From Aculops lycopersici (Eukaryota > Arthropoda > Arachnida > Trombidiformes > Eriophyidae): a DNA stretch of 64,000 nucleotides. The notes under the pieces are model-generated. The model saw only the letters and a list, made by a program, of their open reading frames with translations, made no database searches and had not been told where the DNA came from. Below are positions 45,670 through 57,525 of this stretch, in pieces. The position numbers and the translations under genes are program-made. Where the stretch lies: assembly GCA_015350385.1 (NCBI GenBank), contig WNKI01000003.1, positions 1,831,730-1,895,729 on the forward strand. Reading direction: 5' to 3'. Each line of letters starts with the position of its first letter. Position 1 is the first letter of the stretch.

Positions 45670-45805
45670 TCAGGTAAATTATATAACGCCATAATATTAT
45701 TATTATATTATTATATATATTATATTATTATTTTATTATTATATATATATTACTATAATAATACAATATATTATAATAAATTAATCAATTGATTGGTTGA
45801 TCAAT
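45670..45805. terminator. AT-rich convergent 3' ends with poly(A) signals on both strands
   Basis: AATAAA on the plus strand at 45775-45780 serves the orphan gene. AATAAA on the minus strand at 45737-45732 serves the acidic gene. Each signal lies beyond the other, so the two 3' UTRs probably overlap. The spacer is almost pure A/T with TTA/TAT units. Confidence 0.55.
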
Positions 45806-46348
45806 TTAAGAATCATCCTCTTCCTCCTCCTCACCAAGTCCATCCTCGGAATCATCACCATCCAAGTCGCCCTCATTGTACTCGCCGTCATCGTCATCAT
45901 CATCATCGTCGTCGTCATCATCGTGCTTCAAGCTATCATCATCCTCATCATCCTCTTCACTATCATCATCTAAAGCATCATTCTCTAAGTTGGAATTTGA
46001 TTCTTCACCGTCGGCGCCGTTAGCTTCGCCCTTATGCTTCTTTCCATTTCTGCTGCTCGAATGTTTTGTTGAATCATCTGTCAAATTTGAATCCTCTGAC
46101 GCTAATTCGGCCGCCGAGCGCTTGGATGTAACATCCTTGCTAGGCGTTGTCTTGGTTGCTGTGGTGGTTGAGTCTGTTTGTTCTTGTTGTTGCTGCTCGC
46201 CTCCCTCAACTTGATCTTTGGTTGGAGTGGCTTCCGTTTGTGTGTTGTTGTTTTCGGTGGTTTGTTCCTGCTGCTCCTTGAGGGTTTCAGTGTCTTTTGT
46301 TGGAGTTGGTTGGGCCTGAGCGGCCGATTCGCTTGCAACCGCTGACAT
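45806..46348 (-). CDS. Prothymosin-like highly acidic protein
   Basis: 180 residues, ATG 46348, one exon. The N-terminal half is rich in Thr, Gln, Pro, Lys and Glu. The middle has basic patches (SKRSAAEL and RNGKKHKGE) that could form a nuclear localisation signal. The C-terminal 60 residues are mostly Asp and Glu, including a run of about twelve Asp. The composition, length and basic patch recall prothymosin/parathymosin-type or histone-chaperone acidic proteins. Composition alone does not prove homology. GAT/GAC and GAG/GAA mixing shows the acidic run is not a pure DNA microsatellite. Confidence 0.55.
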   Translation of the reverse strand: MSAVASESAAQAQPTPTKDTETLKEQQEQTTENNNTQTEATPTKDQVEGGEQQQQEQTDSTTTATKTTPSKDVTSKRSAAELASEDSNLTDDSTKHSSSRNGKKHKGEANGADGEESNSNLENDALDDDSEEDDEDDDSLKHDDDDDDDDDDDDGEYNEGDLDGDDSEDGLGEEEEEDDS

Positions 46349-48648
46349 GATGATTATGGTATTAGATGATTATTATTCTTGTTATTGTTATTATTACTGT
46401 TGTTGTTGTTGTTATGCTGTAACTATTGTATTGGTTGGTATTTGGTTTTTGGTTGGGTTGATTGTATAATATTAAATCAACTGTTTCAATTTCAATTCAA
46501 TTTACAATTTAATATTGTCCTTGATACAGTTTTTTTCTTGTGTATTTGAGGTGATGTCAGGTTAATTGATTTCGCGCAAGTCCGTGGCAAAACTTGATTG
46601 ATTGAGTGAGCGAGCGAGTAAATTTTTACGTCTCTCCCTCTATCTTTTCTGTGTGAATGAGTGGTGATGTGCAATTGCCGCTGGCGGTCAAGATTTTTCC
46701 TATCGTACAGTGTAGCTCGTGTATTTTATATTCTGTTTCCGTGACACTTTCGTACTCCAACTATCAATGGATAATATCGGATGGTTTATATATATATATA
46801 TAAATTTATTTTTATATAAGTGAATTATTTTGCGAAAGTACCGGTTAAGTGAAGCTCAGTCGATTGGTTTGCAGAATAAATTCATCGACTGCATATACTA
46901 ATACGAAATCTCTCTAGCTATCTCTTCTCCTCTATTCTCTCTATAGTGGTGGTGGTGGTAGCAGCAGTAGTGGTAGTAGCCAGAGCGAAGTCGCAATGTT
47001 CACTCGCTCACACAGTCACAATCGATCGTTTGCTAAGCAGCGTTACTTTGCAATGCTTTTCGCCGCAGTGGCCAATGCGGCTACAGCGACAGTGGCGGCT
47101 AAAGCAAGCAGCCTAACGTTAGTGCGAGTTGGCGCCGAGTCTTCTTGGCCCAAAGTAAAGCAGCAGCAGCGAGCCGTCGATTCGATGGGATTTCGTGTGT
47201 GCGTTAGTGTGTTGGGGCAAAAACGCGGCACTCGGCTGCCTCGCTTTCCAATGCGACTGTTGATAGCAGCGTGCACTTCGGCCGACGTCGGATCGCACAA
47301 CAAGCAGCCGCAGACTCGGAGCTACTTTGTTCGCCCGTCAGTCACCATCGTCGTCGTAGTCGTTGCCGGCCGTCGGCTCTCTCTCCCTCTCTCTTGACGT
47401 CGCCGCACTGGCTGCCAGCAACGAGCGGCGAGAGGAGCCGCGTTGCAAGAGCGAGCTGTCCTCTTGCTCATGCATCCGTGCGGCGATCCGTGCGTCACCA
47501 GTATCAGGCGATGCACTCGAGTCCGTGCGTCTGTTTGTGCGGCATGAAGCAACTGCTGGCACAGCCCCAAATGATCCCGGCGAACTGGGGCCTCGCAATT
47601 GCAGCTCGCGTTCAAAACATCGTCGTCGTCGCCAAACGAACGAACTTCTTCTTCTTCTCAGTGGACTTCTAGAATCCACAAAAGTTCGACGACGACGTCG
47701 ACTACCACGACCAACCAGCCGAGAGTGCGATGCGCGCCGAAATTTGCGGCCAACTTTAACGTGTAGATCTGCCACAGCCGGCGCCGCACTCGTTGCGAGG
47801 AAATAGTTTTAGTTTTAGTTTTGCTCTTCTTACCTTGCCGCCTCAAAAATCCTCGACTCTCTTGGCTGTGGGATCTCTTCTGAAATTTGGCTATGGCCGT
47901 CACCTCAGAACTCCATCCAAAGTCAGCAACTCCAATCTGGAGCCAAGAAGTTCTCTTGAAATGGATTCAAACAAGAGGCAGCGCTAGATTCTGCTGCGTG
48001 GTGGTCGCACTGCGTGCACTCGAGGCTGCAATGGGCAAATCAATGGCAGAAGCGTCATCACCATCACCATCACCACCACCACCAACAGCAGCAGCAGCAG
48101 CGGCAAATTGAGAAGAAGAAGCAGCAAAAGCGGCATCGATAGGCAAACCATCCATAGGCCGATGAGCCAGTCGTTGGTCCCAACGAGCCCATCGTTCGCT
48201 TAGTCGGCCCAAAACAAACTGACCACAGCTCTCATTGCAGCTCGTGCTCTAGAAACGGGCGCGTATTTTTCTTGGGGCAGCTCGCGTTGTTGCAAATCTT
48301 CATGCGAATAGTGAGCACCAACCACCGGCCTCCAAACTAGAGAGCCGGTCCAGCCGGTTTGCAATCGCTTTGCTTGCTTGTGACTCACACGAGGACAAAC
48401 GTGCACAAGGCAGGCTCTCATCCGAAACAACCGACAGTGGCGCCGCCGTTGCCGCCGCCACAAACCAGCCAGAGAGAGAAAGAGTCCTCGACTACCGATC
48501 CAGAAGGTAGAAGGTTGGATAATACGACTGACTCCGCTCTACTCAAGGCGCTCGAAGCTTGGCGCAAACAGTCAGCGATTTTTCGGTCAGCGAGGACACG
48601 CCTTCTCGGTGACGCACCCCGGAGTGCTGCGAGCCCTACGTTGTCGTG

Positions 48649-48684
48649 CCTATAAAGCGTAGCGCCGCCACCCGGCGCTTATAG
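48649..48684. promoter_or_regulatory. GC-rich hairpin bearing TATA motifs on both strands
   Basis: CCTATAA, a 5-nt bulge, AGCGCCG, loop CCACC, CGGCGCT, TATAGG: two paired arms around a short loop. The plus strand reads CTATAAAG and the minus strand CTATAAG. It lies in the CG-rich block. Whether it directs transcription cannot be told from sequence. Confidence 0.4.
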
Positions 48685-51600
48685 GAGGGCGGCCCTCTGC
48701 CCGATGACTCGCCGATTGCAATGGCAGCAGTAGCATGCCAACACAAGCGTCCAGTGGCTGTGGCCCATCGGGAAATCAGCAGGAGCATAAAACAGGCAGC
48801 AGTAACGCAGGCTAGGCCATTCTATTTGCCTCCCGCCCAGAGGCAAGGCGGAATGCTGGCGCCGTTGATTCCGCCACTGCGGCAGCGGGTGCTTTTGCGT
48901 CGGTGGCGGCTACTGCTGCTGGTTGCTTGGATGGTTGGCTTGAATTTTGCTTGCTTCTGCCCCTCCGCTTGCTTACTGGCTGGCTGGCTCGTTTGCGCCG
49001 CGCCGCGCTGCGACAATGCGCGGAGTTGCGGCCATGAACTCAGGCCACAGCACAAAGCAGCAGCAGCGGTGGTTGCTGCTGCAAATTGCAATGTAAAATT
49101 GCAGCCAACCATTCGGACGGGCAGGCGAGCAAGGAGCAATTGCGTTGCAGGCGGGCCGCAGACCGGGCAGCAAAGTTGGACCCGTCTAATGGCTGCCTAA
49201 ATCCTCCGCACTAACTGGCCTCCGCCTTGCAAAGACAGCAGCAGCAGCGGCCGTGTCTGCTGCTGCTGCCTTTGCTGCAGTTAGGTAGTTGCACGCTGGT
49301 GGTTGGTTGTGCCGTCGCTGTGCCTGCTGCTTCTGCTGCGAGCTGTTCGTTCGCTGTGAACGAGCAATGCAAAATGGAGTGAGCAGCCGAAACGGCGGCG
49401 GCGGTTGTTGCTGTTGGCGCGCTGCGCTCGTCGTCGCTGGTGCTGCTGCCGCCTCTGTCTTTGCTTCCTCTGCAGACTTTCAAGAGTCGCAAAAACTCGC
49501 AACGACGACTTGCAGGCTGCTGTCGCTGCGAGCGGCGACACCAACGGCGCGCTTGCATGGTGGAGGTGGTTGTGGCAGGAGCTTTAGAGGCTCGAGGGGG
49601 GACGGCATGCTCCTTTCGAGGGGAGGCAGCATTCACGTTTCATTGGGCTGACTGCCGCGCTGGTGGTTGCTCTCACCGCTAACGGCGGCGGCAGCAGCGT
49701 CCCTTATAGGCGCTTCTCGCGTCACCTGGCGTCTAGGTTGGGAACTATTCAGCTCGCATTGGCGCTCGCTAGGTGCCGCGCGCGCGTTCCGTCAAATCGA
49801 GGTCGCTATAGACCTCATCTGAAGTCTACGAGAAAAGTGGTTTTACAATTAGCCTGCAGGCAAATTGCACCAAAAATTGGTCCATTCTCAAATTAGATCT
49901 ATCATATTAGTTTTACACAATGCCAAACCTGAGTTGCAATGGTAGCAAACAAATGACCCGCGGCTAAACGAAGTAACAAGATCAAGTTATTGGAAATTGA
50001 AAAATTTGGTCCTCATTCAACGCGATGAGTCATTCGGCTGATGCAATAAATCATCACCATCGTTGTCGTCATCCGACTCGTTCCGATAGACTTGGAGAGT
50101 TTTTAAATGAGCAAATCAAATCCTTCTATCCTTTACTCGCACGCCTCTCTCTTGGTCAATAGAGAGATATGAAATCTTTTTTCTTCTAGCTATGGATTTG
50201 CAGTGAGTCCTAATTTTAGAAGGGCCAAGTTCTTGCATCTCTCCCCGTTCAACTCAATTTCTTTTCAAAATTGAATTCGGTCAATATAATCGATCGATTT
50301 TATCACACCTGGCGAAATGTGAAGGAGAGCAAGCGAGTTGTCAGTCTTTCCGGTGAATGGAGGCTGAAAATGTGTGCCAAATGAAATTCGATTGGCGAGA
50401 CCACCGAAGCCGGCGATAGTTCACGATAGACTTTTATTGTGTGATCAAAAGCATCGCAACTTCAAAATCACACGAATAGGAAGACGGAGGAGGAATGAGA
50501 AACAATTCAAGCGGCAAGTTGGTGTTTATATTGTCATTATTACTTCCTGTTCCAAATTCGAAGTGGTAGCTGTAGCTACTAAATCGTCAAATCGTTTCTC
50601 TCAATAAGTCTCATGACTCATGGAAACAGACTAAACTCTCAGCTTCCCTGACTCTATCGGCACTTCAATTGAATTTCGTTCTTGTATTGGTTTAGTTGTA
50701 CAACTTGCACCAGTGCAACACCAAATTGACTGGTGGTTGCAACTCTCTGCAGACGATTGGACGTTACACTGCTCTCAAGTAGCTCACTTCAGATAGTTAC
50801 AATCACAATTCTACTCTCTTCTCACAAGCAACAAATAAGAATAGGAGGAGGAAGAAGAGGAGGACGACATTAGTTGTTGATATACTGTCTCAATACAAAC
50901 GATTACAAATGGCACAGCTCGACAGTCAACCAGTCAGTGAGTGAGTATATCAAATAAACTTGATGGCTTGTCGTCGAAGTCGGCGACGGCGTGCGGCGAG
51001 CGGCGAGTCAATCAAGCGGAAAGATGGTCTCTTTTGGGTCCCTTCGTCATCGTTGTTACGGTCACACGCCCACACTGAGGAGACTCGTCACTATAATTTA
51101 TATCTCGTTTGCTAGAACCTCAATGAAATGGAATCAAGAGACCAAATACAAGTCTATGCATACAAATTGGTGTGAGCTTTCTGTCTCTAGTCCTCGAATT
51201 AGTTGGCTGCCAGAGAAGGAGACCGAAAGTTAGGCGACTAAATCTACCACATGCCAGTCCATCATATCAAATCTGCGCTCAGTGCTATGGAGTAGAGTGA
51301 AACAGAACAGAAAGGAAGCTAATATTATTGCTCAGCTACCTGCAACCGACTTCGCTGGAGTTTAAGTCAATAATAATGGTAATATTAATAACAAGCGAGT
51401 GTTTATTGAACGATCTAAGTAAATAAACACACTCATAGACCATGAAGAAGTCGATGACAAGAAGAATTTAATATCAATCGAACGATCGATCCGAGCAGAA
51501 GAGAGTTTCCAAATCTAGAGCTTCGTGACGCCAATTATTCGCTTGGTTAGATTGAATGAGTTGGTTGTATTTACAATACGAACGATAAGTTGGAACAGAG

Positions 51601-52108
51601 ACACTCCCAATTGCTTGATTATTATTATTATTATCACAACCATTATCAGCTAATTCAGGTTGCGAAGTTGGGCACCTAGCGGCCCTCCAGCTTTCGGAGC
51701 CTAAAACAACTTGAACCTCGAATTTCCATACACACCTATTCAATTGCATCTGTCACTTTTAGGTTGGTTTGCCCATTAGTGCAAGCAAATCTAGTTAACA
51801 ATTGAATCGAACCAGGAGTTGAATTGGTCGTCTCTTCTCGTGCAAATTTTGTCCTTTAATGGAGTAGCTTGTTGTACCGTCGCCTTCTGATACAATTCTT
51901 TTTCTTTCTGTTCTCTCTCTCTCTCCTATGTTAGCATCTGGCGCTCGACTGATGATTGCTACTGTTGTCACCAATTTCAGTGGTAGTAGGCTAACAATGG
52001 GTATCAATTGTGTGAAACTGAGAGCACGAGATCAATGTCACAATTGTCCGCTAGTCGGTCAACTATAGAGGACATGGTTTATAGTTGACGGCTCATTAAC
52101 ATAATAAG

Positions 52109-52126
52109 TGATACGATACGATACAA
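52109..52126. repeat. Short GATAC pentanucleotide array
   Basis: Three and a half GATAC units, the smallest of the pentamer arrays. Confidence 0.6.
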
Positions 52127-53598
52127 TGAAACTCGACACGAGGCGATCGATATTGTGCCGCTTCCTAGGCACATGGGGAGTGAGCTAAATGGAAGATTTA
52201 GTTCGTATATAGAGACGAGTGGCAGGAAAGTAGTTTTTTGAGGGGAGGGGGCAGGCAGTTCGCTTGGTTAAACAATATTCACGTTTACCTCGGATGATCT
52301 GATCATGTTGTACCAAAGTATCAAAAACTCGGCTACTTAAAAACTTGAAACACTGAAACTTGAGTATCAAGTACTTGGCATTGAGCATTGAGATTGACAA
52401 AAGAAACAAGCGCAACTGTAGCTCCTTAAAAAAGTGGGCAACTTCCTCCTCGATTCTCACACTCACTTACTTAATTCATTTCAAAGCTGTGCAATGCATC
52501 ATTGTCGTTGGTGGCGATTATACTTATTCTTCTGATACTTGAACTCACATTAGAACAGGAGGCTCATCTGGAGGTTGATAGGTGAAAAGGTATAAGGAAC
52601 TAGTATTATATAGTTGATTTGTCGCCATCGAAACTCTTGACGCGGCGGCGATAACAATAATGAGCTACTAACAACATGTAAACTCACAATGGGGATGTGG
52701 TTAAGTTTTTCCCCTAATGTCAAGTCCATTAGTCTCACTTACCAACCTTCTCTAGCCCTCTGTGTCTCATCTGGCTGCCGATGGCGACGGCGACAGCGGC
52801 GGCGGTAGCAATTGTGTTGGCTATCAATACACCACCACCACTACCAATTCTACTAGTCCACTACTTAAAACCATCGACGCGTAAAATATGGACACTCAAT
52901 GATTCCTATGCTCCCTATTATTTACCTTCTTTGCCTGTAGTTTATAACTCACTAGTTGTATTTCGCTAGTGGTTATTAAGTTGCGCTCATTGACGGGTGA
53001 TAGACTTCAAGTTGGTCGAAGTCTGTTAGTTTTTTGCTTCTGCTTCTGCCTCTGCCTGCTCACTATGGTCGTGGTGGTGATAGTTGAAATATTGGTGTCA
53101 AATTCAAGTGGCAACTCTCGTCAGAGTTGAGTGTTCAATCAATTGAAGTGAGTGTTCCATCCCTAGAGTTTGGTTCAGTGGCTACTATAGCTTCTCCAAT
53201 TCAAATAGGCAGCATGAAAGAGAGAGAGAGACTGGCAACCATCCGATTGGCTGAGTAATATTAACAAATAGCCAAATGTCCATCCAGCTGACTGATTATA
53301 AGACTTTAGCCTGAATGTATTTCCTCTTCCTCGCAACACTACAGAAGGTGGATAGAAAACTGATCGCGCTATGTGCTGCGTCGATGTCTCTGTTTTTGGC
53401 GCTATCGTTGCCGGTAACTTCCAATTGTAAGTTTGAGTCTATCAAATTGAATTTAGGGAACGAAAATTTGGGGCTAAATTTCTCCTTCTATTCTTGTACC
53501 TCTCGAGTATAACTATAATGCTATTACTAAAACTCTCCGCACCACTAGAGAGTAAAGAGGAAGCAACTATTGCAACTCGCCAACTTCAGGTACAGGCT

Positions 53599-53631
53599 CT
53601 CATGTTAAATTGGAACTCAATTTAACATGAG
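53599..53631. repeat. Perfect 14-bp hairpin with 5-nt loop
   Basis: CTCATGTTAAATTG, loop GAACT, CAATTTAACATGAG. All fourteen base pairs match. It sits in a gene-poor region. Confidence 0.85.
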
Positions 53632-55903
53632 ATGAAACTAAATCAATACCACCGCAGCAGCAGAGACAGAAGTGGCAACTACTTGTAGGAGCCAATCAAA
53701 CGGTAGTTGTCGCCAACGTACCCGCCGTTTCAATAGCGGCGGCAAAACCTCAATTGAATCAAAACTACTCGTTGTAGGACCACTAGAAATAGAAGAAGCA
53801 GAAGAGTGATGATTTCAGCGATTCTTCTATCGCTTTCTCGGCTCTCCAGTTGACTATTGCTTGTTAATGGGAAAAAATTACAATGATAATGGAATAAATT
53901 TGTTCTTTACAACTCAATTGTAGCTGCCGCTATCAACACTGCCACTGCTGCTGCTACTACTACTTATTGCTACTTAAGTAACTGCCACCTATGAGAGTGT
54001 CGGTGGCTTATAATCATTGAGTCTCTGTATTCTGCTTGCAAGAAACTAGTGGAGTCCATTCTGTTGTCGTTGTTGTTGTTGTTGTCGTTGTTATGGAAGC
54101 CAATTTGTCAGCAAAACTCTAGCAAGAGATTCGAGAAAGTAAACGCAGTTTTCGCTGCGCCAGTTCTGGCTACCGAGTCTCAATGTTGGCTGCTTTTTCT
54201 AACAGATAAAAAGAAGGACGAGAGTTCATGATAAAAGGATGATAATGATGATGATGATAATGTACTCAAAATTTGACAGCTCTATTCATGAGTGCGCACA
54301 GGTAATTGGTTGTTCTATCGTGTGCTACCGCTGCCTTGGCCGCTGCTGACGCGCTCACTACGCAGAGATAGGCTAGCGCACACAGAGAGATAGCCGCCAC
54401 TTTACCTGGATGCGACATTAGCGGGAGTGGCGCCCAATTGATTGTCTCTTTTGATCATATTTTTCCACTTATTATATTCTCTTGCAAAATATGAGCACTA
54501 ACAGTGGCTAGTTCAGCTCAAAGCGAGGCAAGAAAACTATTAATATAAACTAAAGATGAAAACTTGAACTTAATTCTTTTTTATAATGGCAGCCAAGCGG
54601 GTAGAGGATGAGAGGAGAGCGGCAAGCAAAACAATGAGCACAAACGCAAGCACTCCCCTTTAAGGTAACTCAATTTTACCGACACACACACTCGATTCTA
54701 TTGTCGCTTTTATATGGTACATTAGTGGCAAAACTACTTGCAACTAACAAGAGAGCAGTGCCAGCTAATACGATGCTAATTTATTCATTGCAATCACCTC
54801 AAGCTAACAAGGCACCCAAAGCTCATGACCATGAATTTTGGGGGCGAAATGAGATTTTAGTTCATTGGCCAACTTAAATCAAATGTTTCGCCGGTTGCTG
54901 GTTGTCGCGCTAGTCGTGGTAATAGTTGTAGCAGTTGCTTTGCGGTGATAGATTTTGCTATATGCCTATATTTTGGGTGAACTATGACAACCAACGCGAA
55001 CCCGAAGCGCTTTATCTCTCGTTGTGGCCGCCGCAGCAACCACCGGCGGCGGCACCCAATTATATTACACAGTCTTTTTGCTCTTTCGACTGGCGCAACC
55101 AAATTGAATGATGATCGACAAAAACACTTAATTGCTGGTCGTTGGGGCGGAAGTGGCCAATAGAATGGGAAAGCATTAAATGAGCGTCGAAATTCTCCTT
55201 CTCCTCCACCGATTTATAGTCGCGCCACTTCCATTCTAATGATTGAGCTCCCCCATCAAGACTTGACTAAATTGAATTGCAATTGATTTGCCGGAAACCA
55301 AAAGTTCTAAGCTGGATCTCATTCGAGTCCACCTCTCTCTTCTTCTCCCCCCAATGCAAATCCTTTCCGATTTGATTAGCTTGATAGACCAAATTGGCAA
55401 ATAATTATGTTGATCTGTTATCCTTTTTATCCCTCATTATATGTGTGTGGATGTCATTATAGCACCAGCTGTATAACAGCGCTAACAACAAACAGCGAAG
55501 AACTAATGGCATCACTGCTGACATTCAAATCTTCCCGCGCATTGGTCCAAAAATAGGACTTTCTCACCAATTTGAGGCTAAAATTCGCTGGTACTCATCG
55601 ATACCCAATTGAGGAACCAGCGAGTGCATTGCGTAGCGCCAGATTCAATAACAAGTTTAGCTGGCTTCGCCTGCTCGTGGCGCAATACACGCACAGCCAA
55701 GTTGCTCGCCATCCAAACCAACAAGTTTCTCCCTTGTCTCCTGTTTGTACACATATAGTTCCGAGTACATTTGCTCTTTTATCAATCATCTTTCATATTA
55801 TCAGTATACCATTCAGATTGATATCGATTTTTCTCACCACGTATATTCAAAATTTAATAAATCAATTTTTATCCCTCCTGTCAAATAAAATCAGACACTC
55901 GAC

Positions 55904-56458
55904 ATGAGGATGCCATTTGATTTGAACGATTTTAATACCAACAACTCGGCAAGTGAATTCATAGAATGGCAACGGCGGGCGGATGAGCTTGAGTTTGAAA
56001 TTGAATTTGAGGCAGATACAGGAATTGATTGTGATTCGGACTCTACTGTAGCTCAAGCATCTCAAGAAAACGAGACTGATGCTGACGTAGAGGTCGATAT
56101 TGATGCTGATATTGAAGCAAATGAGGATGAGATTAGAACTAACTGGAGACGTGTAGACGTTTATGATTGTCGTACCTACGAGCAGGAGGCTCCTCGTTGC
56201 AGCAAGTGCTATCAAACACCGGTTGATACTCAACCAATTACAATAGTTAGTCGAGCGTTAACTATCATGGTTCCGCTAGAGCTCTATGCAAACTTGTATG
56301 GCGATTCGGACGTTCCATTTATGGTGGAACAAGATATACTACATCATATTTTAAGCCCACAAGTGATACTTGTCCAAGATCCAACTGGGACTGAGGAACA
56401 GAATCAAGAGGAAGCTAACGAGGAGTATTTCACAGCCGAAGATGAACTGGATGACTAG
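55904..56458 (+). CDS. Orphan acidic protein
   Basis: 184 residues from ATG 55904 (MRMPFDLNDFNTNN); a second ATG two codons on is equally possible. I do not recognise the family. The N-terminal half is strongly acidic, with alternating Asp/Glu and Ala/Val (ETDADVEVDIDADIEANEDE). The middle has a small cysteine group (DVYDCRTYE, APRCSKCYQT) that is too short for a standard zinc finger. A more hydrophobic region follows (ITIVSRALTIMVPLELYANL, EQDILHHILSPQVILVQ), then an acidic tail. Third-position variety and absence of repeats favour a genuine coding sequence. It is about 1.1 kb upstream of the homeobox gene on the same strand. Confidence 0.55.
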   Translation: MRMPFDLNDFNTNNSASEFIEWQRRADELEFEIEFEADTGIDCDSDSTVAQASQENETDADVEVDIDADIEANEDEIRTNWRRVDVYDCRTYEQEAPRCSKCYQTPVDTQPITIVSRALTIMVPLELYANLYGDSDVPFMVEQDILHHILSPQVILVQDPTGTEEQNQEEANEEYFTAEDELDD

Positions 56459-57525
56459 TCTTTTGGTTATCAGTATAAGTTCCAAGTTTAGATCGAATAT
56501 TAAGTAGCGGTAGCAGTAGCAGCACTCGTTAAGTGAACATTATCACTCCAAAATATCTCTAACCTGCGATGTGTAGATAAACATCATTATTTAGGCATTA
56601 ACAGATAGTTAATTCGTCAACAAATAACAACATCTCTATCATCAATATAGCGAAAACAACATATTTAATCACCACATATAATCAGTTATGGTATAAGAGA
56701 AGCAGGAGGAGGAGGACGACGACAAACTTGACGAGTGGATTCAATCATTCCTGCCACCAACACTGACGGCGACCAATTGCGATCGCTGGCTGATTGAGTA
56801 GCATCACAACAACCCCTACAGTAATCAGGATGAAGACTAATCAGAAACATTATCTTAATCCTGAGGACTTAGAGACGCTTAAAGGATAAGAACCTGATCG
56901 TCATCGGCGCGAGATGCTAGGCGATCAGGTTTCGACAAATTAGTCGGTAGGTGGTGGTTGATGGTCTAGGAGAAGGGATAGGAGGGGATGGAGCGGAGCC
57001 AGAGGCCAACTGGTAACCCAATGAAGAGGGGGTAATTGAAAAGGAAACCCACAGGAATAGTTGACTAAATTTATTTGATCCTCTGAGACCTTATATGATT
57101 GGAGCCGGCGAAGAGTGTGTAGATGGGGGAGGGAACTGGATGAGCATTAGCTTAAATGGGCGGCGTATTGGGGGGAGGAGGACGTGCCTATATTGGCCAC
57201 CAGTTCGAATCGGAACATCAAAGTTCGAACATTGAAAGGCTCAAATGCGCATGCTCTCCTCTACCCACAAATCACTCGGGTTCTAATCGGGTGCCTCAAT
57301 AGAAGCCACGAACACTGGTAGCTGTCAACTTACTAGCCACTAACCAATCGCGAACAAATCCAGTCTCAAAGTTTACCTGCTCACATCATTGACATTACTC
57401 AAATGGATTCGCCATCGTTTATGATATCATTCTAATCAAATCATCAAAACACTTTGTAATCACTGTTTTACTTGCATTATCAAGCTTATAAACTCATCAA
57501 TACTCGTCAATAAACTCACTTCATC
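56459..57525. other. Intergenic, 5' flank of the homeobox gene
   Basis: Purine-rich tracts (GGAGGA) and no recognisable ORF. It presumably holds regulatory sequence for the homeobox gene. Confidence 0.45.

Larger units (their letters stand above)
46349..55903. other. Gene-poor stretch with a CG-rich block (about 47-49.8 kb)
   Basis: The left 3.4 kb is rich in CpG and (GCN)n runs, giving many overlapping Ala/Arg/Ser-rich ORFs on both strands with no recognisable domain. It resembles a CpG-rich promoter or a noncoding transcript more than coding sequence. From about 49.9 kb the sequence is AT-richer with short ORFs only. A plus-strand segment near 53345-53415 (acceptor-like CTACAG, hydrophobic LIALCAASMSLFLALSLP, GTAACT) could be a small exon, but nothing joins to it. 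Confidence 0.45.

Noticed and set aside
46996..49896. Many overlapping 60-160-codon ORFs on both strands
   Set aside because: High GC and GCN runs remove stop codons; the ORFs are Ala/Arg/Ser-rich, mutually overlapping and without domains.
53315..53512. 65-codon ORF with a hydrophobic segment
   Set aside because: Could be a small secreted protein or an exon, but acceptor and donor are within the ORF and nothing joins; left as a remark only.
57180..57240. Possible tRNA (GTTCGAATC-like motif)
   Set aside because: No matching A box, acceptor stem or cloverleaf could be drawn around it.
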